Source of the DNA: Blautia sp. An81
GTDB taxonomy: Bacteria > Bacillota > Clostridia > Lachnospirales > Lachnospiraceae
DNA length: 64,000 nt
Direction: 5' to 3'
Assembly: GCF_002161285.1 (NCBI RefSeq)
Contig: NZ_NFHH01000003.1
Span: 186,001 to 250,000, forward strand
Shown here: positions 49,753 to 58,005 of the stretch, piece by piece
Numbering within the stretch: the stretch's first letter is position 1
Layout: each line of letters starts with the position of its first letter
The notes under the pieces: generated by a model
Database searches by the model: none
Told to the model about the DNA's origin: nothing
The model's input: only the letters and a program-made list of their open reading frames with translations
Program-made: the position numbers and the translations under genes

Positions 49753-50025
49753 ATGAAAAAGACAATTATTACTGTAGTGGGAAAAGATACTGTAGGCATT
49801 ATCGCAAAGGTATGTACTTATCTGGCAGAGAACAGGGTGAATATCCTGGATATTTCCCAGACCATTGTAGATGGATATTTCAATATGATGATGATCACAG
49901 ATACCAGCCTGTCCCCGAAAAAGCTGGATGTACTTTCCAAGGAACTGGAAGAAGTGGGGAAAGAAATCGGCGTGGCGGTCCATGTGCAGCATGAGGATAT
50001 CTTTACCAAGATGCACCGCATCTGA
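49753..50025 (+). CDS. ACT domain protein (UPF0237)
   Basis: 90 residues, a lone ACT domain: VVGKDTVGIIAKVCTYLAENRVNILDISQ. Probably senses an amino acid. Immediately upstream of the UPF0210 (PFL-like) gene, a pair seen in many Clostridia and Archaea. Confidence 0.93.
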   Translation: MKKTIITVVGKDTVGIIAKVCTYLAENRVNILDISQTIVDGYFNMMMITDTSLSPKKLDVLSKELEEVGKEIGVAVHVQHEDIFTKMHRI

Positions 50026-50058
50026 GACACCAGGGAGAAAGGACAGGTAAGACAGATT

Positions 50059-51423
50059 ATGATAAATATGTATGAGGTCAATGAGACCAATAAAATGATC
50101 GAGCAGGAAAATCTGGATGTGCGTACCATTACTTTGGGTATCAGCCTTCTGGACTGTATTGATTCGGACCTGCAGCAGGTAAACCGGAAAGTTTATGAGA
50201 AGATCACCACCCTTGCCGGACATCTGGTGGAAACGGGAGATGAGATCTCCAGGGAATTCGGAGTTCCTGTAGTAAACAAAAGAATCTCTGTTACACCCAT
50301 TGCTCTTGTAGGGGGAGCAGCCTGCAAATCCTCTGAAGACTTTGTAACCCTGGCTCAGACCCTGGACAAAGCAGCAAAAGAAGTAGGTGTAAATTTCATC
50401 GGCGGCTACAGCGCTACCGTGGCAAAGGGAATGACAAAGGCAGACGAGCTGCTGATCCGTTCTATTCCTGAAGCCCTGGCCTGTACAGAGCGGGTATGCA
50501 GTTCTGTAAATCTGGGCTCTACAAAAACCGGTATTAACATGGACGCTGTGCGCCTTATGGGAGATATTGTCCTGGAAACCGCCAAGGCTACTGCAGACCA
50601 GGATTCTCTGGGCTGTGCCAAGCTGGTAGTATTCTGTAACGCTCCGGACGACAATCCATTTATGGCAGGAGCTTTCCACGGGGTCACAGAAGCAGATGCA
50701 GTTATTAACGTAGGTGTTTCCGGTCCAGGTGTTGTAAAGACTGCTCTGGAAAGAGTCCGGGGAAAAGATTTTGAGGTACTGTGCGAGACTATTAAGAAAA
50801 CCGCCTTTAAGGTGACCAGAGTAGGACAGCTGGTGGCTCAGGAAGCCTCCAAACGTTTGGGAATTCCTTTCGGCATCGTAGACTTGTCTCTGGCTCCTAC
50901 ACCGGCCATTGGCGACAGTGTGGCGGATATTCTCCACGAGATCGGAGTGGAATACGCAGGAGCGCCGGGAACTACAGCAGCTCTGGCCCTCCTTAACGAC
51001 CAGGTAAAGAAGGGCGGAGTTATGGCCTCTTCCTATGTAGGAGGATTAAGCGGAGCCTTTATTCCTGTCAGTGAAGACCAGGGTATGATCGATGCTGTCC
51101 GTGCCAATGCCCTGACCATAGAGAAGCTGGAGGCTATGACCTGTGTCTGCTCTGTGGGACTGGATATGATCGCTATTCCGGGAGATACCAAGGCCACTAC
51201 CATTGCAGGAATCATTGCAGATGAATGTGCCATCGGTATGGTAAACCAGAAGACTACCGCTGTCCGTCTGATCCCGGTAATCGGAAAAGGAGTGGGAGAG
51301 ACCGTAGAGTTCGGCGGCCTGTTAGGCTATGCGCCTATCATGCCTGTAAATCCCTACTCCTGTGATAATTTCGTAAACCGTGGAGGAAGGATTCCGGCAC
51401 CTATACACAGTTTCAAGAACTGA
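50059..51423 (+). CDS. UPF0210/DUF711 family protein (PFL-like)
   Basis: 454 residues. Starts [44 protein letters not shown] and a Gly/Ala-rich body with GVSGPGVV. Related to the pyruvate formate-lyase superfamily by fold annotation, yet no glycyl-radical loop is visible, so function stays unknown. The partner ACT gene is 33 bp upstream. Confidence 0.9.
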   Translation: MINMYEVNETNKMIEQENLDVRTITLGISLLDCIDSDLQQVNRKVYEKITTLAGHLVETGDEISREFGVPVVNKRISVTPIALVGGAACKSSEDFVTLAQTLDKAAKEVGVNFIGGYSATVAKGMTKADELLIRSIPEALACTERVCSSVNLGSTKTGINMDAVRLMGDIVLETAKATADQDSLGCAKLVVFCNAPDDNPFMAGAFHGVTEADAVINVGVSGPGVVKTALERVRGKDFEVLCETIKKTAFKVTRVGQLVAQEASKRLGIPFGIVDLSLAPTPAIGDSVADILHEIGVEYAGAPGTTAALALLNDQVKKGGVMASSYVGGLSGAFIPVSEDQGMIDAVRANALTIEKLEAMTCVCSVGLDMIAIPGDTKATTIAGIIADECAIGMVNQKTTAVRLIPVIGKGVGETVEFGGLLGYAPIMPVNPYSCDNFVNRGGRIPAPIHSFKN

Positions 51424-51447
51424 TGCTGTAAAAAGGAGAGATTTTCT

Positions 51448-51774
51448 ATGATACAGGGGCTGCTTGCAGCAGTGGCTGTGATTCTCCGCTTTGCCTTTCT
51501 TTTTGGGATTTATTATCTGATAAAGGGCCTGCTTCTGCTGTCAGGCAGAAGACTGCCTTTGAGAGGAATGGGAGACATGAGTAAAGAAGACTGGGAGAAA
51601 TGGGCTTCCGGAGAAGGCAGAGTATGCCTTTATTGGGCGGGAGTCCTGCTTCTTGCTTCTGCCTGCTTCTTTCTTTTAAAGACGATATCTTATATTCTGG
51701 TACTTGCAGTTTGCGTGCTGCTGGTGCTGGGATATGTGAAAAGAGTGAGAAATAATATAAAATATAGAAAGTAA
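51448..51774 (+). CDS. Small membrane protein of unknown function
   Basis: 108 residues. Helices about residues 5-30, 58-80 and 80-98, basic tail. The middle MGDMSKEDWEKWASGEG is a cytoplasmic loop. No family recognised. Follows the UPF0210 gene by 24 bp with AAAAGGAGAG before ATG. Confidence 0.7.
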   Translation: MIQGLLAAVAVILRFAFLFGIYYLIKGLLLLSGRRLPLRGMGDMSKEDWEKWASGEGRVCLYWAGVLLLASACFFLLKTISYILVLAVCVLLVLGYVKRVRNNIKYRK

Positions 51775-51820
51775 AACGAAGAATGAACTTTCAGCCAATG
51801 CTGATTCAGGCCTTTTGACG

Positions 51821-51888
51821 AAAAAGAGACCATCCCGTAAAATCCAGGCTTTTGTAAAGCCTCAGATTTTGTGGGATGGTCTCTTTTC
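51821..51888 (+). terminator. Terminator after the UPF0210 operon
   Basis: AAAAGAGACCATCCC (~51822-51836) pairs with GGGATGGTCTCTTTT (~51873-51887) over a long internal loop; works on both strands in principle. Confidence 0.85.
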
Positions 51889-51993
51889 TCTTTAAAGAAG
51901 AGGATTGCCCAGCTATTACGGCCCAGAATAAGGAGACCGGGAACTGGGCGACAGGAATAACCAGGTTACTGTGGCCCAAAATAAGAAAAACCC

Positions 51994-52040
51994 TTGACAT
52001 ATATCGGCTTCCGATATACTATATAGTTAATCTATATATA
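51994..52040 (+). promoter_or_regulatory. Promoter and palindromes before the PadR gene
   Basis: TTGACA 51994-51999 followed by the 17-nt palindrome ATATCGG-CTT-CCGATAT (52001-52017) in the spacer; -10 is TATACT 52015-52020 or TACTAT 52017-52022. Two further palindromes CTATATAG (52019-52026) and CTATATATAG (52031-52040) follow. PadR proteins often bind such sites in their own promoters; this is inferred. Confidence 0.65.
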
Positions 52041-52066
52041 GATAACCAATATAAGGAGTGATGTAC

Positions 52067-52396
52067 ATGGCGGCAAATAAGGCATGGATATCAGGCAGCG
52101 TAAAAATGCTGTTATTAAAGCTGTTGTCAGAAAAAGATATGTACGGCTATGAGATGATTACTACACTGCGAAAGCGTTCCCAGAACGTATTTGAATTGAA
52201 AGCAGGGACTCTTTACCCTCTCCTTCACACCATGGAGGAAGAGGAACTTCTGACTTCTTATGAGGAAGAATTTCTGGGGAAGACAAGGAAGTATTACCGG
52301 ATTACGAAAAACGGGGAGAAACTTCTGAAATGTAAGGAAGAGGAATGGGAGGAATATTCTTCTGCCGTAACTGCTGTACTGAAATGGGAGGGCTAG
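52067..52396 (+). CDS. PadR-family transcriptional regulator
   Basis: 109 residues. Winged HTH with KMLLLKLLSEKDMYGYEMI, FELKAGTLYPLLHTMEEEELL and KTRKYYRITKNGEKLL, the PadR N-terminal domain. ATG 52067 has AAGGAG 8 nt away; GTG 52058 and ATG 52061 are weaker choices. The next gene begins 3 bp after its stop, with an N-terminal domain typical of PadR partners. Confidence 0.94.
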   Translation: MAANKAWISGSVKMLLLKLLSEKDMYGYEMITTLRKRSQNVFELKAGTLYPLLHTMEEEELLTSYEEEFLGKTRKYYRITKNGEKLLKCKEEEWEEYSSAVTAVLKWEG

Positions 52397-52399
52397 GAC

Positions 52400-53710
52400 A
52401 TGGAAGAATATTTAAAGACGCTGTTGGAGCAGATCCGGTGTAAAAAAGCCAGAAGTCTCATAGAGGAAGAACTGAGAGGCCATCTGGAAGAACAGATAGA
52501 AGAAAACCGGATGTCAGGTATGGAACCGGAAGAAGCGGAAAAAGCCGCTGTCCTGGATATGGGAGATCCGGTCCAGACGGGAATCTCTCTGGATGGAATC
52601 CACCGGCCCCAGATATCCTGGAGACTGGTGATTCTTGTAGGTGCAGTCAGTCTTCTGAGTATTGTCCTTCAGATGGCAGCAGGACTCAGCCAGAATCCTG
52701 CTGGAGGAATAGCTGGAGGACTGGACCACAGCCTGTATGTAATTTTTGGTTTTGCCCTTATGCTCGTAATTTATCGGATGGATTACAGTTTTCTTGGAAA
52801 AAACGCTCTGTGGGTGACTTTGGGTTTCTTCCTGATGCTGCTTTTCTTTAGAATATTGTCCATGCCGATTAACGGAACTTATATATGGCTATCCATCGGG
52901 AATGTCAGTATTTCACTGGGAGCTTTGCTATATTTATGGCCTCCTTTATATGGAGCTCTTCTTTATAGATATTATGGCCAGGGATATAAAGGAGTTGCCA
53001 AGTGCTTTCTGTGGACCTTATTTCCTCTATGGTATGCCTGGACTTTCCCTGATATAGGCCTGGCTTTCGTTATTTTTTTTGCAAGTATGATCCTTTTGTC
53101 TCTTGGGATTATTCAGGGATGGTTCCGGATCAAGAAGGGAAGGACTCTGGCTGTTATATGGGGAGCGGCTATTTTTCTGCCGGCTTTTTACCTTTTGTGG
53201 GGAGTGTTTTTTCATGGATTTGAAGCTTATCAAATGGAACGCCTGACTGTGTATTTAAGGGGAGAAAACAGAGCAGTCAGCATGCTGGCAGGCAGCCGCT
53301 GGTTTGGAAAAGGTGCAGAAATGGATGTTGCAAAAGCAGTTGAGTATAACAGTGACTATATACTGAGCTATTTATGCTCCTGTTATGGAATCCTAGCGGC
53401 TGTTTTTATTGCGGTTTTAGTTCTCGGACTGATTTTCGCAGCAATAAAAATTGCAGGGAAAGGGAAAAACCGTTTTGGGAAAATGATTGGCTTTGCCAGC
53501 GGACTGTCTCTGCTTCTGCCGGCAGGAATCAATGTCCTGGTGAATCTTGGGCTGATCCCTGGGATGAACACCTTTCTGCCTTTTCTGTCTAAGGGAAATT
53601 CCTACCTGTTGGTATCCTATATTCTGCTTGGGCTGATGTTAAGTGTATACCGGTATAAAAACATCCTTTCAGAAAAGGCATGCCGGAAGGCAAAGCCGGC
53701 GGTAAAATAA
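52400..53710 (+). CDS. SEDS (FtsW/RodA/SpoVE)-like membrane protein with permease-prefix domain
   Basis: 436 residues. N-terminal soluble helical domain (residues 1-70: RSLIEEELRGHLEEQIEE, ILDMGDP-like LDMGDPVQTG), as found in PadR-linked membrane proteins, then about ten helices. The C-terminal end PFLSKGNSYLLVSY matches FtsW/RodA PFLSYGGS..., and YNSDYILSYLCSCYG corresponds to the TDFIF...E segment whose Asp is catalytic; that Asp is present but the following Glu pair is not. Probably a stress-inducible glycan polymerase relative or an inactive homologue. Controlled by the PadR gene 3 bp upstream. Confidence 0.85.
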   Translation: MEEYLKTLLEQIRCKKARSLIEEELRGHLEEQIEENRMSGMEPEEAEKAAVLDMGDPVQTGISLDGIHRPQISWRLVILVGAVSLLSIVLQMAAGLSQNPAGGIAGGLDHSLYVIFGFALMLVIYRMDYSFLGKNALWVTLGFFLMLLFFRILSMPINGTYIWLSIGNVSISLGALLYLWPPLYGALLYRYYGQGYKGVAKCFLWTLFPLWYAWTFPDIGLAFVIFFASMILLSLGIIQGWFRIKKGRTLAVIWGAAIFLPAFYLLWGVFFHGFEAYQMERLTVYLRGENRAVSMLAGSRWFGKGAEMDVAKAVEYNSDYILSYLCSCYGILAAVFIAVLVLGLIFAAIKIAGKGKNRFGKMIGFASGLSLLLPAGINVLVNLGLIPGMNTFLPFLSKGNSYLLVSYILLGLMLSVYRYKNILSEKACRKAKPAVK

Positions 53711-53797
53711 GAAAATCAGAGAATTACAGGAGATTTTTGCAGATCGCTGACAAAGGTCTTCTGTGATTTTTCTGCTTTTATGGTTTTACAGATCTGC
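53708..53797. repeat. Copy A of the duplicated tmcAL 3' end
   Basis: Matches 54531-54622 with four substitutions in the first 76 bp and a 2-bp gap after. It starts at the stop codon of the SEDS-like gene. In the minus-strand reading frame the differences are three synonymous third-position changes (Val, Ser, Thr codons) plus one Val-Ile. Still contains AATTACAG...CTGTGATTTTT, so it also acts as a terminator for the SEDS gene. Confidence 0.85.
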
Positions 53798-53889
53798 TAA
53801 TTGACGCAGATACTTTAAAGGACTACAATATTATTAAAGCAGATGACATGAATGGAAGTGATGGTGAAAAATACATTCATTGTTCATGA
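53791..53889 (+). pseudogene. Possible gene fragment inside the TA cassette
   Basis: An open stretch without start codon reads LIDADTLKDYNIIKADD then MNGSDGEKYIHCS and stops. It looks like a protein tail, not random sequence. The promoter 53801-53829 lies within it. Family not recognised. Confidence 0.3.
53801..53829 (+). promoter_or_regulatory. Promoter of the DUF4258/YgiT cassette
   Basis: TTGACG 53801-53806, 17-bp spacer, TACAAT 53824-53829, immediately after copy A of the repeat. Confidence 0.6.
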
Positions 53890-53910
53890 TATAAGCTAAG
53901 GAGTGGTTAA

Positions 53911-54225
53911 ATGGATTTAAAAATATTCCAGACACTATGTGCAGAATCTAAAATCATCTGGACGCAACACGGATTGGAACGAATGCAGGAACGTGATATC
54001 AGTCGAGCAGATGTTAAAAATGGAATTGCAAGTGGAGAAATCATTGAAGAATATCCGGACGATTATCCTCACCCAAGCTGTTTGATTTTTGGGTATACTG
54101 TTAACGGCAGGATTTTGCATATTGTAGCTGGATGTGATAGTATAAATGTATATATCATAACAGCATACTATCCAGACAGCAGAAAATTTGAAGATGATCT
54201 GAAAACCAGAAGAAAGGGGAAATAA
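53911..54225 (+). CDS. DUF4258 protein, probable toxin of a type II toxin-antitoxin pair
   Basis: 104 residues. WTQHGLERMQERDISRADVKNGIASGEIIEEYPDDYPHPSCLIFG, then LHIVAGCD and IITAYYPD make a typical DUF4258 pattern; the family resembles RelE/MqsR-type RNase toxins. The gene next to it encodes a YgiT-type zinc-finger antitoxin (2 bp gap). AAGGAG precedes the ATG by 8 nt. RNase activity is inferred. Confidence 0.88.
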   Translation: MDLKIFQTLCAESKIIWTQHGLERMQERDISRADVKNGIASGEIIEEYPDDYPHPSCLIFGYTVNGRILHIVAGCDSINVYIITAYYPDSRKFEDDLKTRRKGK

Positions 54226-54227
54226 TT

Positions 54228-54455
54228 ATGTGTATGTTTTGCAAGAATGCGACAACTGTTCAAAGCACTACAACTCATGTGGTAAACTATAAAAACTGTA
54301 TTATTGTAATTAAAAATGTTCCCTGTCTTGAATGTGATCAGTGCGGCGAGAAATATTATACAGATGAAGTGGCTGAAAAACTGGAAGTAATTGTAAATAT
54401 GGCTAAAAAGCTGATGCAGGAGATTGCAGTCATTGATTATCAGCAGGCAGCATAA
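54228..54455 (+). CDS. YgiT-type zinc-finger antitoxin
   Basis: 75 residues. Zinc site MCMFCKN...PCLECDQCGEKYYTDEVAEKL (CxxC and CxxC), as in the N-terminal domain of MqsA. No C-terminal HTH domain, so DNA-binding autoregulation as in MqsA is not obvious. Paired with the DUF4258 gene. Confidence 0.88.
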   Translation: MCMFCKNATTVQSTTTHVVNYKNCIIVIKNVPCLECDQCGEKYYTDEVAEKLEVIVNMAKKLMQEIAVIDYQQAA

Positions 54456-54480
54456 ATAAGAGACAGCAATTCCCCAGCAA

Positions 54481-54527
54481 CCGCCCAGCATGTATGATGA
54501 CATACTTGCTTGACTAGCTGCTGGCGG
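54481..54527. repeat. Palindromic hairpin at the right edge of the TA cassette
   Basis: CCGCCCAGCA (54481-54490) pairs with TGCTGGCGG (54519-54527) with one bulge, and GTATG/CATAC (54492-54505) form an inner stem around ATGA. It stops 3 bp before copy B of the flanking repeat. A weaker inverted repeat ATCTGC/GCAGAT (53792-53811) marks the left edge. Confidence 0.55.
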
Positions 54528-54530
54528 AAT

Positions 54531-54622
54531 TAAGAAAATCAGAGAATCACAGGAGATTTTTGCAGATCACTGACAAAAGTCTTCTGTGATTTTTCTGCTT
54601 TTACGGACTCATACAGGTCTGC
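54531..54622. repeat. Copy B of the duplicated tmcAL 3' end
   Basis: The functional coding copy: codes the last ~27 residues of TmcAL on the minus strand. AATCACAG...CTGTGATTTTT in it also forms a plus-strand terminator. Confidence 0.85.
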
Positions 54623-55810
54623 ACAGAACAGATCTTTTTCAAAAGCTTTTCTGCAATCTTCCGGAAGCATTTTCCGATAATCGGCAGCTTTGGTGATCAC
54701 AGGGATCCGGCTGCTGTCCTGAAGCATGCGCAGAAGAGAGGAACTTTCCTTTCGGAAGCCCAGGAGCCGTACATAGCCGGGAGTTTCTGACATATCCTCC
54801 TTGGTGATGGACAGAAGGATATGGAGGAGAGCACGGCTGATCCGGGTATAAGTCATTTCTCTGGTTTTTAAAAGAGAAATAAACTGAGAAAAGGAAGCAA
54901 AATGATTTCGTTCCCTGATGATCCTTCTGGCCAGGTCTAAAGACACATCGGCAAAACCAGCAAGCTCTTCCGGAGTATGGAGCAAAAGCCGGTATTTCAG
55001 AAGAAGAGAAAAATCATCTTCCGTTACAGGAAGGTCCCAGGACAGTAAATCTTTTGTAAAAGCAGCCACAGAATCCGGCTGGGTATAGGCCAGAAGTTTT
55101 TCTAAAGGCATATCCTCGTATTTTGGACCAGTAAGGAGCCGACGGACAGCGGTGGCGCTGGAAAGGGGCTGAGAGAGGCTTTCGTCGTGATATCCGGCCC
55201 CTTCTCTTTTTACAGTAACAGGAGATATCCGGCTGTTCAGCCGGGAAAGGGCTTTGCAGTATTCAATTCCCAGAAGATTGTTAGGACTGTCCAATAAATT
55301 TTCGATTCCGGAAAAAAGGGCATCTCCGGAGAAACTTTGGTCGTGACGGGCTTCCAGATATTTTTTTAATGCTGATTTTCTTGCAGCAGGAAAGGGAAGT
55401 CCTTCTTTTAATGAATCCCGCAGGAAGTTTTGAAATTCTTCAGGCTCCTTGTCTAGGACTTGTCCCAGCTTCTGACAGGAAACAACGTCTCCGGATTCGC
55501 TGCCAAAGCACAGGTGATCCACGCAATCCAAAGCGTCCAGGATTCCTACGGCCCCCTTGGAGAAATATTCGGCACTTCCGCAGGCCCAACAGGAGGGCAG
55601 CTCCAGTACTGCGTCAGCCCCTCCCAGAAGAGCCATTCGGGTTCTGGCATATTTATCAAAGACAGCAGGAGCTCCTCTCTGAACAAAGTCTCCGCTCATG
55701 ATCACAAGGACATACCGGTCACCGGTGAGTTTCCGGGCTTGCTTTATCTGATAGCCGTGGCCTTTGTGAAAGGGGTTGTATTCTGCAATGATTCCTGTAA
55801 TAGCTTCCAT
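54539..55810 (-). CDS. tmcAL: tRNA(Met) cytidine acetate ligase TmcAL
   Basis: 423 residues (formerly YlbM). Uses ATP and acetate to make N4-acetylcytidine at the elongator tRNA-Met wobble base. Nucleotidyltransferase motifs GIIAEYNPFHKGHGYQI at the start and GDFVQRG, LPSCWACGSAEYFS; C-terminal helical domain. The 3' end is repeated 0.8 kb away, with a TA cassette between. It is transcribed convergently to the cassette. Confidence 0.95.
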   Translation of the reverse strand: MEAITGIIAEYNPFHKGHGYQIKQARKLTGDRYVLVIMSGDFVQRGAPAVFDKYARTRMALLGGADAVLELPSCWACGSAEYFSKGAVGILDALDCVDHLCFGSESGDVVSCQKLGQVLDKEPEEFQNFLRDSLKEGLPFPAARKSALKKYLEARHDQSFSGDALFSGIENLLDSPNNLLGIEYCKALSRLNSRISPVTVKREGAGYHDESLSQPLSSATAVRRLLTGPKYEDMPLEKLLAYTQPDSVAAFTKDLLSWDLPVTEDDFSLLLKYRLLLHTPEELAGFADVSLDLARRIIRERNHFASFSQFISLLKTREMTYTRISRALLHILLSITKEDMSETPGYVRLLGFRKESSSLLRMLQDSSRIPVITKAADYRKMLPEDCRKAFEKDLFCADLYESVKAEKSQKTFVSDLQKSPVIL

Positions 55811-55958
55811 AAGAAACTTCCTTCCTTAACATTTCATACATTTTCACAGAAAGTGATTTGAATTGTGATACCACCCAGTATACAGGAACAGCCGGGAATT
55901 TGGCAACGGCTTGTTTGGAAAAGAATACAATTTTCCCGGGAAAATCCCCAACACGCTC

Positions 55959-55987
55959 TTGTATGGCCTTTTAAAACGTTGTATAAT
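55959..55987 (+). promoter_or_regulatory. ackA: ackA promoter
   Basis: TTGTAT 55959-55964, 17-bp spacer, TATAAT 55982-55987. The leader to ackA is then ~220 nt. Confidence 0.65.
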
Positions 55988-55993
55988 ATCACT

Positions 55994-56213
55994 AAATGTG
56001 GGGTCTTTTTTAAAGGAGCTGCCCCAAGAACCCCTATGTCAGGAATATTTATACATTTTATGCGAATTTGTCGAGCACAGCTTTGAGACCATAGGCTCAA
56101 AGTTGTGCGGACTGAGCAATAAAATGTATAAATATTCTCGATACAGGTAAATTGGGCGGTTTTTTCGAGAAGTCCTCACCTGAGATTATCTAATGATAGC
56201 GGAGGAAGAAAAA
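55994..56213 (+). promoter_or_regulatory. Long structured mRNA leader of ackA
   Basis: A very long hairpin occupies 56043-56137: GAATATTTATACATTTTAT (56043-56061) pairs perfectly with its complement at 56119-56137, and GCACAGCTTTGAG (56075-56087) pairs with CTCAAAGTTGTGC (56096-56108). Outside it AGCTGCCC (56017-56024) can pair with GGGCGGTT (56154-56161), followed by T's, forming a possible terminator. This looks like a regulatory leader, yet I cannot assign a known riboswitch class; a MITE-like insert with 19-bp terminal inverted repeats is the other option. No gene in 55811-56213. Confidence 0.55.
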
Positions 56214-57416
56214 ATGAACGTATTAGTAGTAAACTGCGGAAGTTCATCACTGAAATTCCAGTTGATCAATTCTGAGACAGAAGCCGTTGCAGCTAAAGGC
56301 TTATGCGAGCGTATCGGACTTGACGGGAGACTGGTATACCAGCCTACAGGCGGAGAAAAAGAAGTTACAGAGGCAGCTATGCCTACTCACACAGAGGCTA
56401 TTAAGATGGTACTGGACGCTCTGGTAAATCCTAAGACAGGCGTATTAAAGAGCCTGGACGAGGTAGAGGCTATCGGTCATCGTGTTCTTCACGGCGGAGC
56501 AAAGATCTCTGACTCCTGTATTATCAATGATGAAGTAATTTCTGTTATTGAAGAGTGCTGCGACCTGGGACCACTTCACAATCCTGCAAACCTTATGGGT
56601 ATCCGGGCATGTATGGAGCTGATGCCGGGAAAACCAAACGTAGCTGTATTCGACACAGCTTTCCATCAGACTATGCCTGAGAAAGCATATATGTATGCTA
56701 TCCCATATAAATACTATGACAAATACAAAGTTCGTAAATACGGTTTCCACGGAACTTCTCACAGATTCGTTTCTAAAGAGACTATCAAATTCCTGGGCCT
56801 GGATCCGGAAAACTCTAAAGTGATCGTTGCTCACTTAGGAAACGGTTCTTCTATCAGTGCAGTAGTAAACGGCAAATGTGTAGATACTTCCATGGGCCTT
56901 ACACCTCTGGAAGGTCTGGTAATGGGTACACGTTCCGGCGACCTGGATCCTGCTGTTCTGGAATACATCTGCAACAAAGAAAATATCAGCGTATCTGAGA
57001 TGGTAAGGATCCTGAACAAAGAGTCTGGCTTACTGGGACTTTCTCAGGGACTTTCCAGCGACTTCCGTGACCTGAGCGAAGCTATGGAAAACGGAAATCC
57101 TGATGCAAAACGTGCTATTGACTGCCTGTGCTACAGAATCATCAAATATATCGGTTCCTATGTGGCAGCTATGAACGGTGTAGACGCTATTGCCTTTACA
57201 GGCGGTATCGGTGAGAATGCAGCCCTTGTCCGCAAAACTGTTGTTGACAATCTGTCCTATCTGGGAATCACTCTGGATGAGGAAGCAAATAAGGCAAGAG
57301 GAGAGGACAAAGTAATCTCTACTCCTGACTCAAAAGTAACAGTTGCTGTTATTCCTACTAACGAAGAACTGGCTATCTGCCAGGAGACAGCAGAACTGGT
57401 AAAAAATCAGAAATAA
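56214..57416 (+). CDS. ackA: Acetate kinase
   Basis: 400 residues. Acetyl phosphate + ADP to acetate + ATP in fermentation. VNCGSSSLKFQL at the start, GHRVLHGG, KYGFHGTSHRFVSK, AHLGNGSSISAV and FTGGIGENAA. ATG 56214 has GGAGGAAG 7 nt before. pta is not adjacent. It also supplies acetyl phosphate balance, and TmcAL next door consumes acetate for tRNA modification, though a functional link is speculation. Confidence 0.97.
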   Translation: MNVLVVNCGSSSLKFQLINSETEAVAAKGLCERIGLDGRLVYQPTGGEKEVTEAAMPTHTEAIKMVLDALVNPKTGVLKSLDEVEAIGHRVLHGGAKISDSCIINDEVISVIEECCDLGPLHNPANLMGIRACMELMPGKPNVAVFDTAFHQTMPEKAYMYAIPYKYYDKYKVRKYGFHGTSHRFVSKETIKFLGLDPENSKVIVAHLGNGSSISAVVNGKCVDTSMGLTPLEGLVMGTRSGDLDPAVLEYICNKENISVSEMVRILNKESGLLGLSQGLSSDFRDLSEAMENGNPDAKRAIDCLCYRIIKYIGSYVAAMNGVDAIAFTGGIGENAALVRKTVVDNLSYLGITLDEEANKARGEDKVISTPDSKVTVAVIPTNEELAICQETAELVKNQK

Positions 57417-57419
57417 TGG

Positions 57420-57448
57420 TTGACAAACCTGGGATACCTATGTATAAT
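57420..57448 (+). promoter_or_regulatory. yceD-rpmF promoter
   Basis: TTGACA 57420-57425, 17-bp spacer, TATAAT 57443-57448: both boxes are exact consensus. It lies right at the end of ackA with no terminator between. Confidence 0.85.
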
Positions 57449-57474
57449 TGACAAGGTGTGATTAGGAGACTATT

Positions 57475-58002
57475 ATGCTAATTGATTTATCAGAAATTTT
57501 ATCCCTGGAAGGAAAGACACAGGTTGTGGAAGCGCCTGTTTCCATGGATTCCTTTCAAAGCAGACTGGGAGAATTCCCGGTAGCCGAGAAGGAGCCTTTG
57601 ACTGTGACTATTACAAACACAGGAAATAAGGTTCTCAAGATAGAAGTCCAAGGTCATATTACAGTAAAGATTCCCTGCGATAAGTGCCTGAAGGAGGTTC
57701 CTACAGAATTTTCCATAGACATGGAGCAGGAAGTAGATATGAAGGCTTCTGGAGAAGACAGGATAAAAGACTTAGATGAAATTAATTATGTCACAGGTTG
57801 CAGCCTGGACGTAGAGCAGTTAGTGCATAATGAGATTTTAATCCATTGGCCTTTAAGGGTTCTATGTAGAGAGGACTGCCGTGGTCTCTGTCCGGTATGC
57901 GGCAAAGATCTGAACGAAGGTTCTTGTAACTGTGATCAGTCAAGTCCTGATCCACGAATGGCGGCAATCCGTGATATATTTAGCAAATTTAAGGAGGTGT
58001 AA
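57475..58002 (+). CDS. yceD: YceD/DUF177 family protein
   Basis: 175 residues. C-terminal Cys cluster (LCREDCRGLCPVCGKDLNEGSC) is the DUF177 zinc-like motif; linked to 23S rRNA/ribosome assembly in other organisms. Just upstream of rpmF, the usual position, with 3 bp between. Confidence 0.94.
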   Translation: MLIDLSEILSLEGKTQVVEAPVSMDSFQSRLGEFPVAEKEPLTVTITNTGNKVLKIEVQGHITVKIPCDKCLKEVPTEFSIDMEQEVDMKASGEDRIKDLDEINYVTGCSLDVEQLVHNEILIHWPLRVLCREDCRGLCPVCGKDLNEGSCNCDQSSPDPRMAAIRDIFSKFKEV

Positions 58003-58005
58003 CCT

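Noticed and set aside
54481-54622. Integron attC site for the TA cassette
   Set aside because: The hairpin lacks recognisable R/L core sites and no integron integrase is seen; the flanking repeat is a gene tail, not attC.
56043-56137. The long hairpin as a simple terminator of tmcAL or ackA
   Set aside because: No T run follows either arm directly, and it is far too long and AT-rich in the outer stem.
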